Source of the DNA: Fictibacillus sp. b24
GTDB taxonomy: Bacteria; Bacillota; Bacilli; Bacillales; Fictibacillaceae
NCBI RefSeq assembly: GCF_030348825.1
Contig: NZ_JAUCES010000005.1
Location: forward strand, 3,534,001 to 3,598,000
Length of the DNA: 64,000 nucleotides
Direction of reading: 5' to 3'
Positions 24,111 through 32,416 of the stretch are shown here, piece by piece. Each line of letters begins with the position of its first letter. Within the stretch, counting starts at the first letter, position 1. A program made the position numbers and the translations under genes. The notes under the pieces are model-generated. The model worked only from the letters and a program-made list of their open reading frames with translations. It made no database searches and was not told the DNA's origin.

Positions 24111-25214
24111 CTACACATCTCCTTTTTCTGAAACGGAAATTTCTCTTCCCTTCCACTTTACTTCTTTTTTTATCGCACTCAAAACAAAAGACCAAACGTA
24201 CACCATCGAAAAGAATAAAAAGTGTACAGGGTGCCATAATGCCGTCAGAAATGTAAACGTACCCACTCTCCGCATCAATAGCTTAATTTGAATCATATAG
24301 AGTATATAAAAGATGCACCAAACAACGACTTCACTAAATTCTTGAAAAACTAAAAATGGCAGCTGAAGAGTTAAACTGATTCCTCCCGTGATCCAAGCTA
24401 CAGACAATATCAGAGGCATCAAAGGCGTTTTAGATGAACCTAGCGCAAAACTTTTACACCATCCATAAAACAAGGATTTCAGCCCTTCTGGATACATTCG
24501 AAAATAAACAGCATCATACCCTGCAAAACAAGTAACCTTAACCTGCTGTGACAAAGCAACCCTTCCCATTTCCATATGTTCAAGAACCTGATGTTTAATT
24601 CCTTCGTGCCCTCCAATTTTCGTGTAGGTTTCTCGATCAATCAGGAGACAAGGGCCAAACGCACCAGCAGGTTTTTTACGAAACAATGTAAAGCTTTGCA
24701 TAGCCGCCATCACGATCATGTTAAAGAGAGAAGAAAGTCTTTCTGAAGCAGAGTTCATTTGGTGATAAGGCTGAACACTAATAATGCCGCCTCTTGATTC
24801 CCATTCGCTGCATAAACGTTCTATTGCGTCTTTTTCCAGTGTAAGATCCGCATCTAAAAATAACAAAAGATCTCCAGATGAATGGTTTGCTCCGTTCCAG
24901 CAAGCCCAAGGTTTACCTAGCCACCCACTCGGAAGAAAATCAGGCTTTACTACAGTTACTCCCGACTCTCGTGCAACCTCTTCTGTCCTATCTTCAGAAT
25001 CATCATTAACAACAATAATTTCATGAAGCTTCACACTTTGGTTCAATAAAGAAGGCAATAAATTTCTCAAGTTTGCCTCCTCATTCCGAGCGGGAATAAT
25101 AACCGAAACAGACTGGGATCGTCTGGGAGTACTTAAGGTTAGGACACGGATATTCATAAGCATGCACCACCCACAAAGCCACATGATTGACAAATATATA
25201 ATGGTTGAAAACAT
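24111..25214 (-). CDS. crtQ: 4,4'-Diaponeurosporenoate glycosyltransferase, CrtQ type
   Basis: Family 2 glycosyltransferase of 367 aa that likely esterifies a carotenoid acid with glucose. An N-terminal membrane helix (about 3-25) is followed by the GT-A domain with VSVIIPARNEE (37-46), VVNDDSEDRT (68-77) and the metal-binding DAD at 121-123. Three or four C-terminal helices follow, and the ending WKGREISVS matches S. aureus CrtQ (WKGRQYSIS). AAAGGAGA precedes the ATG. It leads the minus-strand crtQ-crtO-fni operon. No convincing promoter was found in the 100 nt upstream of it. Confidence 0.83.
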   Translation of the reverse strand: MFSTIIYLSIMWLCGWCMLMNIRVLTLSTPRRSQSVSVIIPARNEEANLRNLLPSLLNQSVKLHEIIVVNDDSEDRTEEVARESGVTVVKPDFLPSGWLGKPWACWNGANHSSGDLLLFLDADLTLEKDAIERLCSEWESRGGIISVQPYHQMNSASERLSSLFNMIVMAAMQSFTLFRKKPAGAFGPCLLIDRETYTKIGGHEGIKHQVLEHMEMGRVALSQQVKVTCFAGYDAVYFRMYPEGLKSLFYGWCKSFALGSSKTPLMPLILSVAWITGGISLTLQLPFLVFQEFSEVVVWCIFYILYMIQIKLLMRRVGTFTFLTALWHPVHFLFFSMVYVWSFVLSAIKKEVKWKGREISVSEKGDV

Positions 25215-25368
25215 GTCGACTGTCTCCTTTTTTAAACCTTTTATTTACAGCTTGGGCTTTGTATTCTTTTTTCAAACAATTCTTGAAAAAAGAGGAATAT
25301 CCAACTTCAGTCAAGAACTGAAAACTAAAGGAATTTTTACATGATGTGCTTATTAAGTGTCCAATAAT

Positions 25369-25398
25369 TTTACAACCGTTGTACATAAACTATACAAT
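25369..25398 (+). promoter_or_regulatory. Promoter and inverted repeat before the plus-strand crt operon
   Basis: TTACAA (25370-25375), 17-bp spacer, TACAAT (25393-25398), or TTTACA with TATACA one register off. An inverted repeat, TTGTA-N9-TACAA (25379-25397), lies in the spacer and -10 box. It resembles TTGTATA elements at the crtN promoter (35389-35419), suggesting a common regulator. Confidence 0.5.
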
Positions 25399-25472
25399 AC
25401 AGATGAACAGTCGTACAGCAACAGCTAAGAAACACTAGTAACTTTTTATAACCAATACCGAGGAGGAGTTTG

Positions 25473-26978
25473 ATGAAGAAAAAAGTTTTAGTTGTAGGCG
25501 GCGGACTTGGAGGATTATCAGCAGCTCTTCGTTTAGCAGCTGATGGACACGAGGTAACTGTACTCGAGAAAAATGAGCGTATTGGCGGTAAACTTAATCA
25601 GCGATCTGGTAAAGGGTACACGTTTGATACAGGGCCTTCGATCTTAACGATGCCTTGGGTGCTTGAACAGCTTTTTGAATCTGCTGGAAAGAACATCCAC
25701 GACTACATAAACATCCAGCGCATCGAACCACAATGGAGAACTTTTTTTGAAGATGGCACCGTTATTGATGTGACGAGCGATCTGCCTCAGATGCTAAAAG
25801 AAATTGGCAAAGTAAACCCGCAAGATGCGGCCTCATTTTTCAAATATCTCGATTATTGCAGCCAGATGTACGAGCTAAGCATGAAGAGCTTTTATAAGAA
25901 AAGCTTATCCGGATTGAACGACCTGCGTGCTCTTCATAGTTTCAAAGAACTTCTCGCCATGGATCCCGTTAAATCTATGGATCAGGCAACGAAGAAGTTT
26001 ATTAAAGACAAGCATCTGCAACAACTGTTTAATTTCTTCATCATGTATATCGGTTCCTCCCCATACCAAGCTCCAGCTGTTCTCTCACAGCTGATTCATG
26101 TTCAATTAGGCCTTGGCATTTATTATGTTGAAGGCGGCATGTATAAAATCGCCGAATCTATTAAGAGTGTTCTACAAGAACTCAACGTTGATGTTCGAAC
26201 GAACCATAAAGTGGCTGGCATTCTAACGGAAGGCACGACGGCTAAAGGCGTGAAGCTTGAGAACGGAGATGAGCTTTATGCAGATATCGTTGTATCTAAC
26301 TTAGAAGCTATTCCAGCTTATAAGACGCTTCTCTCCAACCACCCGCAGGCTAAAAAGGCGGCGGAAGATCTTAGCAAGTTTGAACCTACCGTTTCTGGAT
26401 TAGTATTGCTGCTTGGTGTCGATAAAAAGTACGATGAGTTTGCTCATCATAACTTCTTCTTCTCCCAAAGTCAGGAGAGAGAATTCGATCAGATCTTTAA
26501 CACTGGTATTCTAGCTGATGACCCTACAGTGTATGTAGGTATTTCTTCAAAATCTGACCCTAGCCAAGCTCCTGAAGGGAAAGATAACTGGTTCGTCCTT
26601 ACACATGTTCCGCCTTTAAAAGAAGGAGAAACATGGGAAAGCAACCTTGAAAGCTACCGTGAACTCGTGCTGAACAAGCTCGAAAGAATGGGAGCGACTG
26701 ATCTAAGACAGCATGTGGAGTGGGAATATACATTTACACCTGACACGTTAAAAGAGCTGTACGGACCGAATGGCGGTTCCATCTATGGCATTCGAACAGA
26801 CCGGAAGATGAATGGTGGATTTAAGATTCCTAGCCGAAGCAATCAATTTACAAACCTATATTTTGTCGGAGGATCTACACACCCTGGCGGTGGTGTACCA
26901 ATGGTAACGCTATCGGGTCAGCTGACAGCAGATTTAATTGGAGAAGATTTAAAAACAGTTTCAAAGGAGATCGGGTAA
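25473..26978 (+). CDS. crtP: CrtP-like carotenoid oxidase / desaturase family FAD enzyme
   Basis: CrtI/CrtN superfamily flavoprotein of 501 aa. The FAD-binding motif VLVVGGGLGGLSAALRLA is at the N-terminus, and the family signature GGSTHPGGGVPMVTLSGQ at the C-terminus. FDTGPSILTMPWVLEQLFE and MYIGSSPYQAPAVLSQL are closer to S. aureus CrtP (4,4'-diaponeurosporene oxygenase) than to CrtN, so oxidation of a terminal methyl group toward an aldehyde or acid is the best guess. The ATG at 25473 follows AGGAGGAG. It is first in a four-gene unit with cruF, a glycosyltransferase and a second desaturase. A desaturase role cannot be ruled out. Confidence 0.78.
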   Translation: MKKKVLVVGGGLGGLSAALRLAADGHEVTVLEKNERIGGKLNQRSGKGYTFDTGPSILTMPWVLEQLFESAGKNIHDYINIQRIEPQWRTFFEDGTVIDVTSDLPQMLKEIGKVNPQDAASFFKYLDYCSQMYELSMKSFYKKSLSGLNDLRALHSFKELLAMDPVKSMDQATKKFIKDKHLQQLFNFFIMYIGSSPYQAPAVLSQLIHVQLGLGIYYVEGGMYKIAESIKSVLQELNVDVRTNHKVAGILTEGTTAKGVKLENGDELYADIVVSNLEAIPAYKTLLSNHPQAKKAAEDLSKFEPTVSGLVLLLGVDKKYDEFAHHNFFFSQSQEREFDQIFNTGILADDPTVYVGISSKSDPSQAPEGKDNWFVLTHVPPLKEGETWESNLESYRELVLNKLERMGATDLRQHVEWEYTFTPDTLKELYGPNGGSIYGIRTDRKMNGGFKIPSRSNQFTNLYFVGGSTHPGGGVPMVTLSGQLTADLIGEDLKTVSKEIG

Positions 26979-26980
26979 TA

Positions 26981-27817
26981 TTGCAAACAGCACATCATGG
27001 CACCTTAGATAAAGCACTCTTCCGGTTCTTTATCTTTTGGTACAGCGTAGGGTTAATACTTCTCGTTTTTGATATTCTCCCTCCATCTTTGGAGTGGGCA
27101 AACAGTGTGTTCTTGATATTATGCGGCATTTTAGGAGGCCTTTATTTTTATCGGACATATGGTGTTTTCGGTGCCATTTTCACGGTCATTGTTCTGATCG
27201 GAAGTATTGTAGCAGAAAGTATCGGGGTAAAAACGGGTGTAATTTTCGGCCACTATGATTATAGCGACAAACTGGGATTAAACTGGTTAAGTGTTCCGAT
27301 AGCTATCGGCTTTGCGTGGGTGATGATATTAGCAGTCTCTCACGCACTCGCTGGTGGTATTGTAAAGCCGTTTCAGGCTCAAGAAGCAATACGGCTGCCA
27401 CTCTATATCATAACGGGTGCGCTCATTGCGGTTGTGATGGACGGTATCATTGATCCAGTAGCTTATCTTGTGAAAGGATACTGGTTTTGGGATGGCTCCG
27501 GGGTTTATTATGGAATTCCTTTTCAAAACTTTGTTGGCTGGTTTCTTTTAGCTAGCTTGTTTCATGTCCTATTAGTGATTGGTTTGTATGCTGCAAAGAA
27601 AACCACAACAAGCACTCATCCATACTGGCATTCTCGCACTCTAGCTGTTTTCATCATGGTCATGAGCATGTTTATTTTGTTAGGATTCACATCACAACTT
27701 TATTTAGCATCTATCGGTGTGACGGTATTAAGTTTAGCCATATTGAGTTTGTATCGATTAAAAAATAAACCATTAGAGCTTCATAACAACACAGCATACA
27801 GTCCTGGAAAAAGGTGA
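26981..27817 (+). CDS. cruF: Carotenoid 1,2-hydratase-like membrane protein, CruF family
   Basis: Polytopic membrane protein of 278 aa in the DUF422/CruF family. CruF adds water to the psi end of acyclic carotenoids, for example in Deinococcus and cyanobacteria. Seven or so helices are visible. A conserved stretch GVKTGVIFGHYDYSDKLG (about residues 74-91) and VMDGIIDPVAYLVKGYWFW (about 150-168) carry acidic and His residues typical of the family. The start is TTG with AAAGGAGA 11 nt upstream; the gap from crtP is 2 nt, and the next gene overlaps by 4 nt. Its presence predicts a hydroxylated (hydrated) end group, not found in staphyloxanthin. Confidence 0.78.
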   Translation: MQTAHHGTLDKALFRFFIFWYSVGLILLVFDILPPSLEWANSVFLILCGILGGLYFYRTYGVFGAIFTVIVLIGSIVAESIGVKTGVIFGHYDYSDKLGLNWLSVPIAIGFAWVMILAVSHALAGGIVKPFQAQEAIRLPLYIITGALIAVVMDGIIDPVAYLVKGYWFWDGSGVYYGIPFQNFVGWFLLASLFHVLLVIGLYAAKKTTTSTHPYWHSRTLAVFIMVMSMFILLGFTSQLYLASIGVTVLSLAILSLYRLKNKPLELHNNTAYSPGKR

Positions 27818-28929
27818 TATTCTTGATAGTCTTCTTTATTGCGCTTTCCTTAACCTTTTTGGCAGCAACAATCATAAATAGTTTCTTTTTACCCTCTCTA
27901 AAAAAGCCCTCACCAAGGGCTGATCATTCAGAGAGGGTTGCTGTTTTTGTACCGATGCGTAATGAAGAGGGAAATGTCGCCGGACTTGTCTCTACACTTA
28001 AAGGACTGACGTATCGTAACATTTCGTTTTCAATTTTAGATGATCACTCTGATGATGGAACATATAAGAAGCTTCTTGAGCAAATTGATGGTGACGAGCG
28101 TTTTACGGTTATACAAGGTAAGCCGCTCCCCTCTGGTTGGGCTGGAAAAGTTCATGCATGCCACCAGCTTAGTCAATCAGATTCAAGCGATTACCTGCTG
28201 TTTGTAGATGCAGATGTTCGGCTGCATCCCCAAACGATTCAAGCTTCACTCACATTATTAAAAAAACGCAAAGCCAGTCTGCTTTCAGGTTTTCCAAGAT
28301 TCCCTGTTTCCTTGTTTTTCGAGAAACTTATTGTTCCACTGCAGCATTTCGTAATACTGTTTCATCTGCCTCTCTTTCTTGCAAATTTAATGAAGTGGCC
28401 TCCAGCAACAGCCGCACACGGAGCGTTTATGCTGTTTAAAAGTGAGGCATATCACGGTATAGGCGGTCATGCTGTGATAAAAAGTTCGCTCGTAGATGAC
28501 GTAGACTTAGCAAAAGCAATGAAACGATCAAATTACCGTGTTGTGCTTGCAAACGTTACGGAGTACGTTTCTTGTTATATGTACCGCAGCAATAAAGAAG
28601 TATGGAACGGATTTACGAAGAATCTTTTTCCAGGGTTAGGGCGATCTATCTTACTCGTTATATTTTTATCTCTCTTTTATAGCGTCTTTTACATAGCACC
28701 ACTACTGTTATCGATTTACGGCATCGTCACTCATCAACTGTTATGGGTCATGCCGTACCTGCTCACCGTAATGCAAAAGGCATATGTGGACTTATTGACG
28801 GGACAAAGACCATTCCTTTCCTTGCTCATGCCGTTATCAGCAATAGGATTGGTGGTTCTTATGAACGCCTCTATGTGGCGCGGGCTAAAAAAACAAGGCT
28901 ACGAATGGAAGGGGCGTCTTTATCAATGA
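27814..28929 (+). CDS. Family 2 glycosyltransferase, CruG-like
   Basis: Membrane-anchored GT-A glycosyltransferase of 371 aa, similar in layout to CrtQ and CruG. An N-terminal helix (about 1-22) is followed by VAVFVPMRNEEGN (42-54), SILDDHSDDGT (73-83) and a DAD metal site at 132-134. C-terminal helices lie at about 284-330, and the last residues are EWKGRLY. Immediately behind cruF, it probably glycosylates the hydroxyl made there, as CruG does. The GTG at 27814 overlaps the cruF stop; TTG at 27823 has a better-spaced AAGGTGAT and may be the true start. It overlaps the next gene by ATGA. Confidence 0.75.
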   Translation: MIFLIVFFIALSLTFLAATIINSFFLPSLKKPSPRADHSERVAVFVPMRNEEGNVAGLVSTLKGLTYRNISFSILDDHSDDGTYKKLLEQIDGDERFTVIQGKPLPSGWAGKVHACHQLSQSDSSDYLLFVDADVRLHPQTIQASLTLLKKRKASLLSGFPRFPVSLFFEKLIVPLQHFVILFHLPLFLANLMKWPPATAAHGAFMLFKSEAYHGIGGHAVIKSSLVDDVDLAKAMKRSNYRVVLANVTEYVSCYMYRSNKEVWNGFTKNLFPGLGRSILLVIFLSLFYSVFYIAPLLLSIYGIVTHQLLWVMPYLLTVMQKAYVDLLTGQRPFLSLLMPLSAIGLVVLMNASMWRGLKKQGYEWKGRLYQ

Positions 28930-30398
28930 AAAAAATTGCAGTTATCGGAGGCGGTCTCGGCGGTTTGTCAGCCGCTATTTCACTTGCTTTGCAGAATTGC
29001 GAAGTTCATGTTTATGAAAAAAACGATCATTTTGGCGGAAAATTGATGCCTGTTACTTTAGGTACCCACACGTTTGACTTTGGACCTAACACAATCACGA
29101 TGCCTCAAGTTTTTGACCAAGTATTTGTAGATGCTGGTGAAAATCCTAGAGACTATTTTGAATGGATACCATTAAAAACACATACTCGGAACATAAGCAG
29201 CAGCGGTGAAGTGTTTGATATGTCTACTGACCTCGATGAAGTGGTGAGTCAGCTTCATAAACTTGATTCATATGCTGCACAAAAATATCCTGATTACCTT
29301 GATGAGGTAACGCGTTTGTATCATTTAGCTGAAAAAGAATTTTTCCCAAGAACATTTACAAGTATGAAAGACTACCTGTCTCCTTCTCTTTTTCGCGCTT
29401 TTATGAAGGTAAGGCCGATGCAAAATATGGATAGCTTCCACAATGCGTATTTTAAGCACCCCCTGCTTCTCCAAACCTTTAACCGTTATGCGACCTATAT
29501 TGGTTCGTCACCTTTCCATGCTCCTGCGACGTTTGCATTAATTGCATACCTAGAGATGATTCAAGGTGTATATTACGTTAAAGGAGGCAATGTAAAAATC
29601 GCTGAAAGTATGGCGCAATTAGCAGAAAAACGCGGTGTTCATCTGTATTCAGGTGTTGAGGTTAAAAAAATTCACGTGAAGAACAATCACGCTAAAACAC
29701 TTATACTATCGAATGGTGATGAAGTTGAATTTGATGCCGTTGTAATGAACGGTGATCTATTAGAAGCGTATCCCAAGCTCGTAGAAGAGCACTATAGACC
29801 TTCTATGACGAATAAGAAAGTAGAGAGTTACTCTCCTTCAATCTCTGCCTTTGTGCTGTTAGCAGGTCTAAACAAAAGGCTGGATAAAATGCTTCACCAT
29901 CAAGTGTATTTTTCAAAAGACTACAGACAAGAATTTGAGACTTTGTTTAATGGCAAGTATCCAGAAGATCCAACGATTTATATCTCAAATTCCTCCGTAA
30001 CAGACCCCTCCGTTTCACCTGACGGGGACAATCTGTTTATTTTGGTTAACGCGCCACCCATTCGTAATAACCAACAAGAGAATAATCTTGAATATGAACG
30101 TTACAAAAACCTTGTATATGATCGCTTAGAATCGTTCGGTCTGAACATCAGACCACATATCGTTCAGGAAAGAATGATCACTCCGCATGATATTCAGTGT
30201 AAATTCGGAGCGTTTCGAGGGGCATTATACGGTATATCCGCTAATAAACGAAAAAACACATTTTTGCGCCCTTCTAACCGTTCTAAGGATATTAACAACT
30301 TGTTTTTTGCTGGGGGTACGACACATCCTGGCGGCGGCTCTCCGATGGTAATCATCAGCGGCCGCAATGTCGCCCGTGAAGTGCTAAAAGGGGTCTGA
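28926..30398 (+). CDS. CrtN/CrtD-like carotenoid desaturase
   Basis: Flavoprotein of 490 aa in the CrtI superfamily: N-terminal IAVIGGGLGGLSAAISLA, internal FDFGPNTITMPQVFDQVF, and C-terminal GGTTHPGGGSPMVIISGR. The ATG at 28926 overlaps the preceding stop (ATGA) with GGAAGGGG upstream; a longer open frame from 28743 runs inside the glycosyltransferase gene and is not used. Because it is cotranscribed with cruF and a glycosyltransferase, a CrtD-type 3,4-desaturase acting on the hydrated end is a reasonable inference. A second methyl oxidase is the alternative. A strong terminator follows. Confidence 0.72.
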   Translation: MKKIAVIGGGLGGLSAAISLALQNCEVHVYEKNDHFGGKLMPVTLGTHTFDFGPNTITMPQVFDQVFVDAGENPRDYFEWIPLKTHTRNISSSGEVFDMSTDLDEVVSQLHKLDSYAAQKYPDYLDEVTRLYHLAEKEFFPRTFTSMKDYLSPSLFRAFMKVRPMQNMDSFHNAYFKHPLLLQTFNRYATYIGSSPFHAPATFALIAYLEMIQGVYYVKGGNVKIAESMAQLAEKRGVHLYSGVEVKKIHVKNNHAKTLILSNGDEVEFDAVVMNGDLLEAYPKLVEEHYRPSMTNKKVESYSPSISAFVLLAGLNKRLDKMLHHQVYFSKDYRQEFETLFNGKYPEDPTIYISNSSVTDPSVSPDGDNLFILVNAPPIRNNQQENNLEYERYKNLVYDRLESFGLNIRPHIVQERMITPHDIQCKFGAFRGALYGISANKRKNTFLRPSNRSKDINNLFFAGGTTHPGGGSPMVIISGRNVAREVLKGV

Positions 30399-30423
30399 CC
30401 CCACACAATTATCATAAATCCTC

Positions 30424-30462
30424 AAAAATGAGCAAACGCCCTCTGGCGTTTGCTCATTTTTC
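30424..30462. terminator. Terminator of the plus-strand crt operon
   Basis: A 17-bp perfect stem (AAAAATGAGCAAACGCC and its complement) with a CTCT loop and T tract. Confidence 0.9.
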
Positions 30463-30530
30463 ATTACTTCTTTCATACACTTTCCATTTTGTGGTACACT
30501 ATTTTCTAAAACTATATTGGGGGATGGAAC

Positions 30531-31034
30531 ATGGAAGTTCGACTGTTAAAACCCGAAGACGCAGAAGCCTACTGGGAGCTTCGCCTAGAGGCACTGAAAT
30601 TAAGCCCCGAAGCTTTCTCTTCAAGCTATGAAGAAGCATTGCAAAGAAAAGAACCAATAAAGCAAGTAGCAGAAAGATTACAAGAAGAGGGAAGCTACAC
30701 ATTTGGTATGTTTGTTAAAGGGAAACTCATCGGCAACGTTACCTTAGTTCAAGAAAAAGTGTTAAAGATGCAGCATAGAGGCAACATTTATGCCATGTAT
30801 GTAAGTACCGAGAACCGTAAAGCAGGAGCAGGAAAGGCTCTCATGAAAGCTGCCATCGAGCATGCAAAAAGCATTCCTGTTATTGAAAAATTAAATCTAA
30901 CCGTAGCAGCTGATAATGAAAAAGCAAAAAACCTCTATACCGCACTAGGTTTTAAAACATATGGATACGAAGAAAAAGCACTAAAAGTGGATGGTCAGTT
31001 TATAGACGAAGAACATATGGTGTTGTTTCTTTAG
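30531..31034 (+). CDS. GNAT family N-acetyltransferase
   Basis: GCN5-related acetyltransferase of 167 aa. The acetyl-CoA-binding segment is visible as YVSTENRKAGAGKALMKAAIEHA (about residues 89-111), with the last strand-loop NLTVAADNEKAKNLYTALGF (about 122-141), typical of the family. The substrate is unknown. GGGGGATGG lies ahead of the ATG and a terminator of the crt operon separates it from the preceding gene. Nothing links it to carotenoid synthesis apart from its place between two crt units. Confidence 0.82.
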   Translation: MEVRLLKPEDAEAYWELRLEALKLSPEAFSSSYEEALQRKEPIKQVAERLQEEGSYTFGMFVKGKLIGNVTLVQEKVLKMQHRGNIYAMYVSTENRKAGAGKALMKAAIEHAKSIPVIEKLNLTVAADNEKAKNLYTALGFKTYGYEEKALKVDGQFIDEEHMVLFL

Positions 31035-31077
31035 TATTGAATAATAAGTAGGCAGCTTTTGCTTTTCAGTGTTGTTT

Positions 31078-31225
31078 TTGAAAGTAGTTCATTTCCATTC
31101 TAGGTGCTCGCTTTCCGCGGGGCAGGCGGTGAGCCACATTTGTACGTTTCACTCTTAAGTGTCTCACCTGCCGCCTGTCCCGCAGGAGTCTCGCACCTTC
31201 CACTTCAATCAACAATCATAGAAGA
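31078..31225 (-). repeat. Dispersed hairpin-forming repeat, copy B
   Basis: Reverse orientation relative to copy A. It runs from TTGAAAGTAGTTCATTTCC to TTCAATCAACAATC and contains the conserved GCTCGCTTTCCGCGGGGC, GGTGAGCC, GTCTCACCTG and GTCCCGCAGGAGTCTCGCAC blocks. It lies 43 nt after the GNAT gene. Confidence 0.85.
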
Positions 31226-31284
31226 CAACATTTGAAAGCAATAGAAAAGAGCGCTTTAAAAAGTATAGATACACAGAAATAACA

Positions 31285-31332
31285 AAAAAGCTGAAAAACA
31301 GCTCCCCTGAACCTGTTTTCCAGCTCTTTTTA
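31285..31332. terminator. Hairpin with T tract between repeats B and C
   Basis: AAAAGCTGAAAAACAG pairs with CTGTTTTCCAGCTCTTTT (one bulge), followed by TTTTTATG. It could end the GNAT transcript, or the crtM transcript from the other side. Confidence 0.6.
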
Positions 31333-31389
31333 TGTTGTGTTTCTTGTGTTTCCTATATCTGTTAACTGAAGAGTTTTTGCCCTTCTCTT

Positions 31390-31535
31390 CATTGACAAGT
31401 TGATTGGAGCGCAAGGTGCGAGACTCCTGGGGGATCAGCGGGACAGGTGAGACTCCTAACAGCGCAAAGCGCTAGGAGGCTCACCGCACGCCCCCCGGAA
31501 AGCGAGCATCCTGGAGCAGAAATCAACTCTTTCAA
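31390..31535 (+). repeat. Dispersed hairpin-forming repeat, copy C
   Basis: Same orientation as copy A; the first 41 bases (from CATTGACAAGTTGATTGGAG) are identical to A. The central loop differs and contains its own palindrome, AGCGCAAAGCGCT. It lies 29 nt past the crtM stop codon, where the hairpin could also stop transcription. Confidence 0.85.
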
Positions 31536-31564
31536 GAGCTTCCTAAAATAACAAAACTAAATAA

Positions 31565-32416
31565 TCATTTCACAGCAATCTTCTTTAAAAGATCTCCTTT
31601 TTCCTCACTCGATACAAATGCTCTGCTGCTAAACACTTTATAATTTTGCTTGCGGACTTTGTTTAAAATCTCCCGATAATAAATGGCCGCCAGCTGAACA
31701 GGCATCCTTGCATCAATCGGATAATGCTCCAGTGTTTCGTTAAACTTCTCATAAAACACCTCCGCACGAAGCGCTATGCTTTCCCATGCAGCAATAAATC
31801 GATTATCGACCACTTCTTTTTTCAAGTCATCTTCTGTATAGCCATGTTCATCCATTACGCTTAAAGGCAAATACAATCGGCCGCGATCTAAGTCTTCTCT
31901 AACATCACGCAGTACATTTGTAAACTGCATCCCAATCCCAAGAGAAATAGCACCTTCCCGAAGGACATCTTTATGTTCAGGAGCAAGAATTGGCAGCAGC
32001 ATCAAGCCAACCGTGCTAGCCACATGGTAAGAGTAGTATTCCAACTCTTCTATGGTTTCATAATGCGTCTTGTATAGATCCATTTCTTGTCCTTTGATCA
32101 TATCCAGAAACGCTTGTTCATCCATCTCGAACTGCTGAAAAACATGCTGCAGTGCGATCCACATTGGTTTGGATGCAGGAATTTCCCCTTTTAGGAACTG
32201 CTGAAACTGTACTTTGAAAATAGCAAGCTCTTCTAGGGGCCGCTCACCTTCATCTACAATATCATCTACAGTTCTGCAAAATGAGTAAACGGCCCAAACG
32301 GCACGTCTCTTCTCTTCAGGCAAAAATGAAAATGCTTTATAGAATGTTTTAGAATGAATTTTAATGACTTCTTCACAATAAGAATAAGATTCCTGAACCG
32401 TTACCAATTGTTTCAC
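31565..32416 (-). CDS. crtM: Dehydrosqualene/phytoene synthase
   Basis: Squalene/phytoene synthase family enzyme of 283 aa that joins two prenyl diphosphates head-to-head, the first committed carotenoid step. Both aspartate-rich motifs are intact: DDIVD at 51-55 and NVLRDVREDLDRGR with Asp171 and Asp175. The substrate (C15 for dehydrosqualene, C20 for phytoene) cannot be read from sequence alone; the CrtN/CrtP/CrtQ/CrtO set points to C30. The ATG overlaps the end of the preceding desaturase gene by 4 nt, so it is the last gene of a three-gene unit. Confidence 0.88.
   Translation of the reverse strand: MKQLVTVQESYSYCEEVIKIHSKTFYKAFSFLPEEKRRAVWAVYSFCRTVDDIVDEGERPLEELAIFKVQFQQFLKGEIPASKPMWIALQHVFQQFEMDEQAFLDMIKGQEMDLYKTHYETIEELEYYSYHVASTVGLMLLPILAPEHKDVLREGAISLGIGMQFTNVLRDVREDLDRGRLYLPLSVMDEHGYTEDDLKKEVVDNRFIAAWESIALRAEVFYEKFNETLEHYPIDARMPVQLAAIYYREILNKVRKQNYKVFSSRAFVSSEEKGDLLKKIAVK

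Noticed and set aside
28743-28925. Extended start of the CrtD/CrtN-like gene
   Set aside because: It would lie inside the glycosyltransferase gene in another frame. The ATG at 28926 has a ribosome site and begins directly with the FAD-binding motif.
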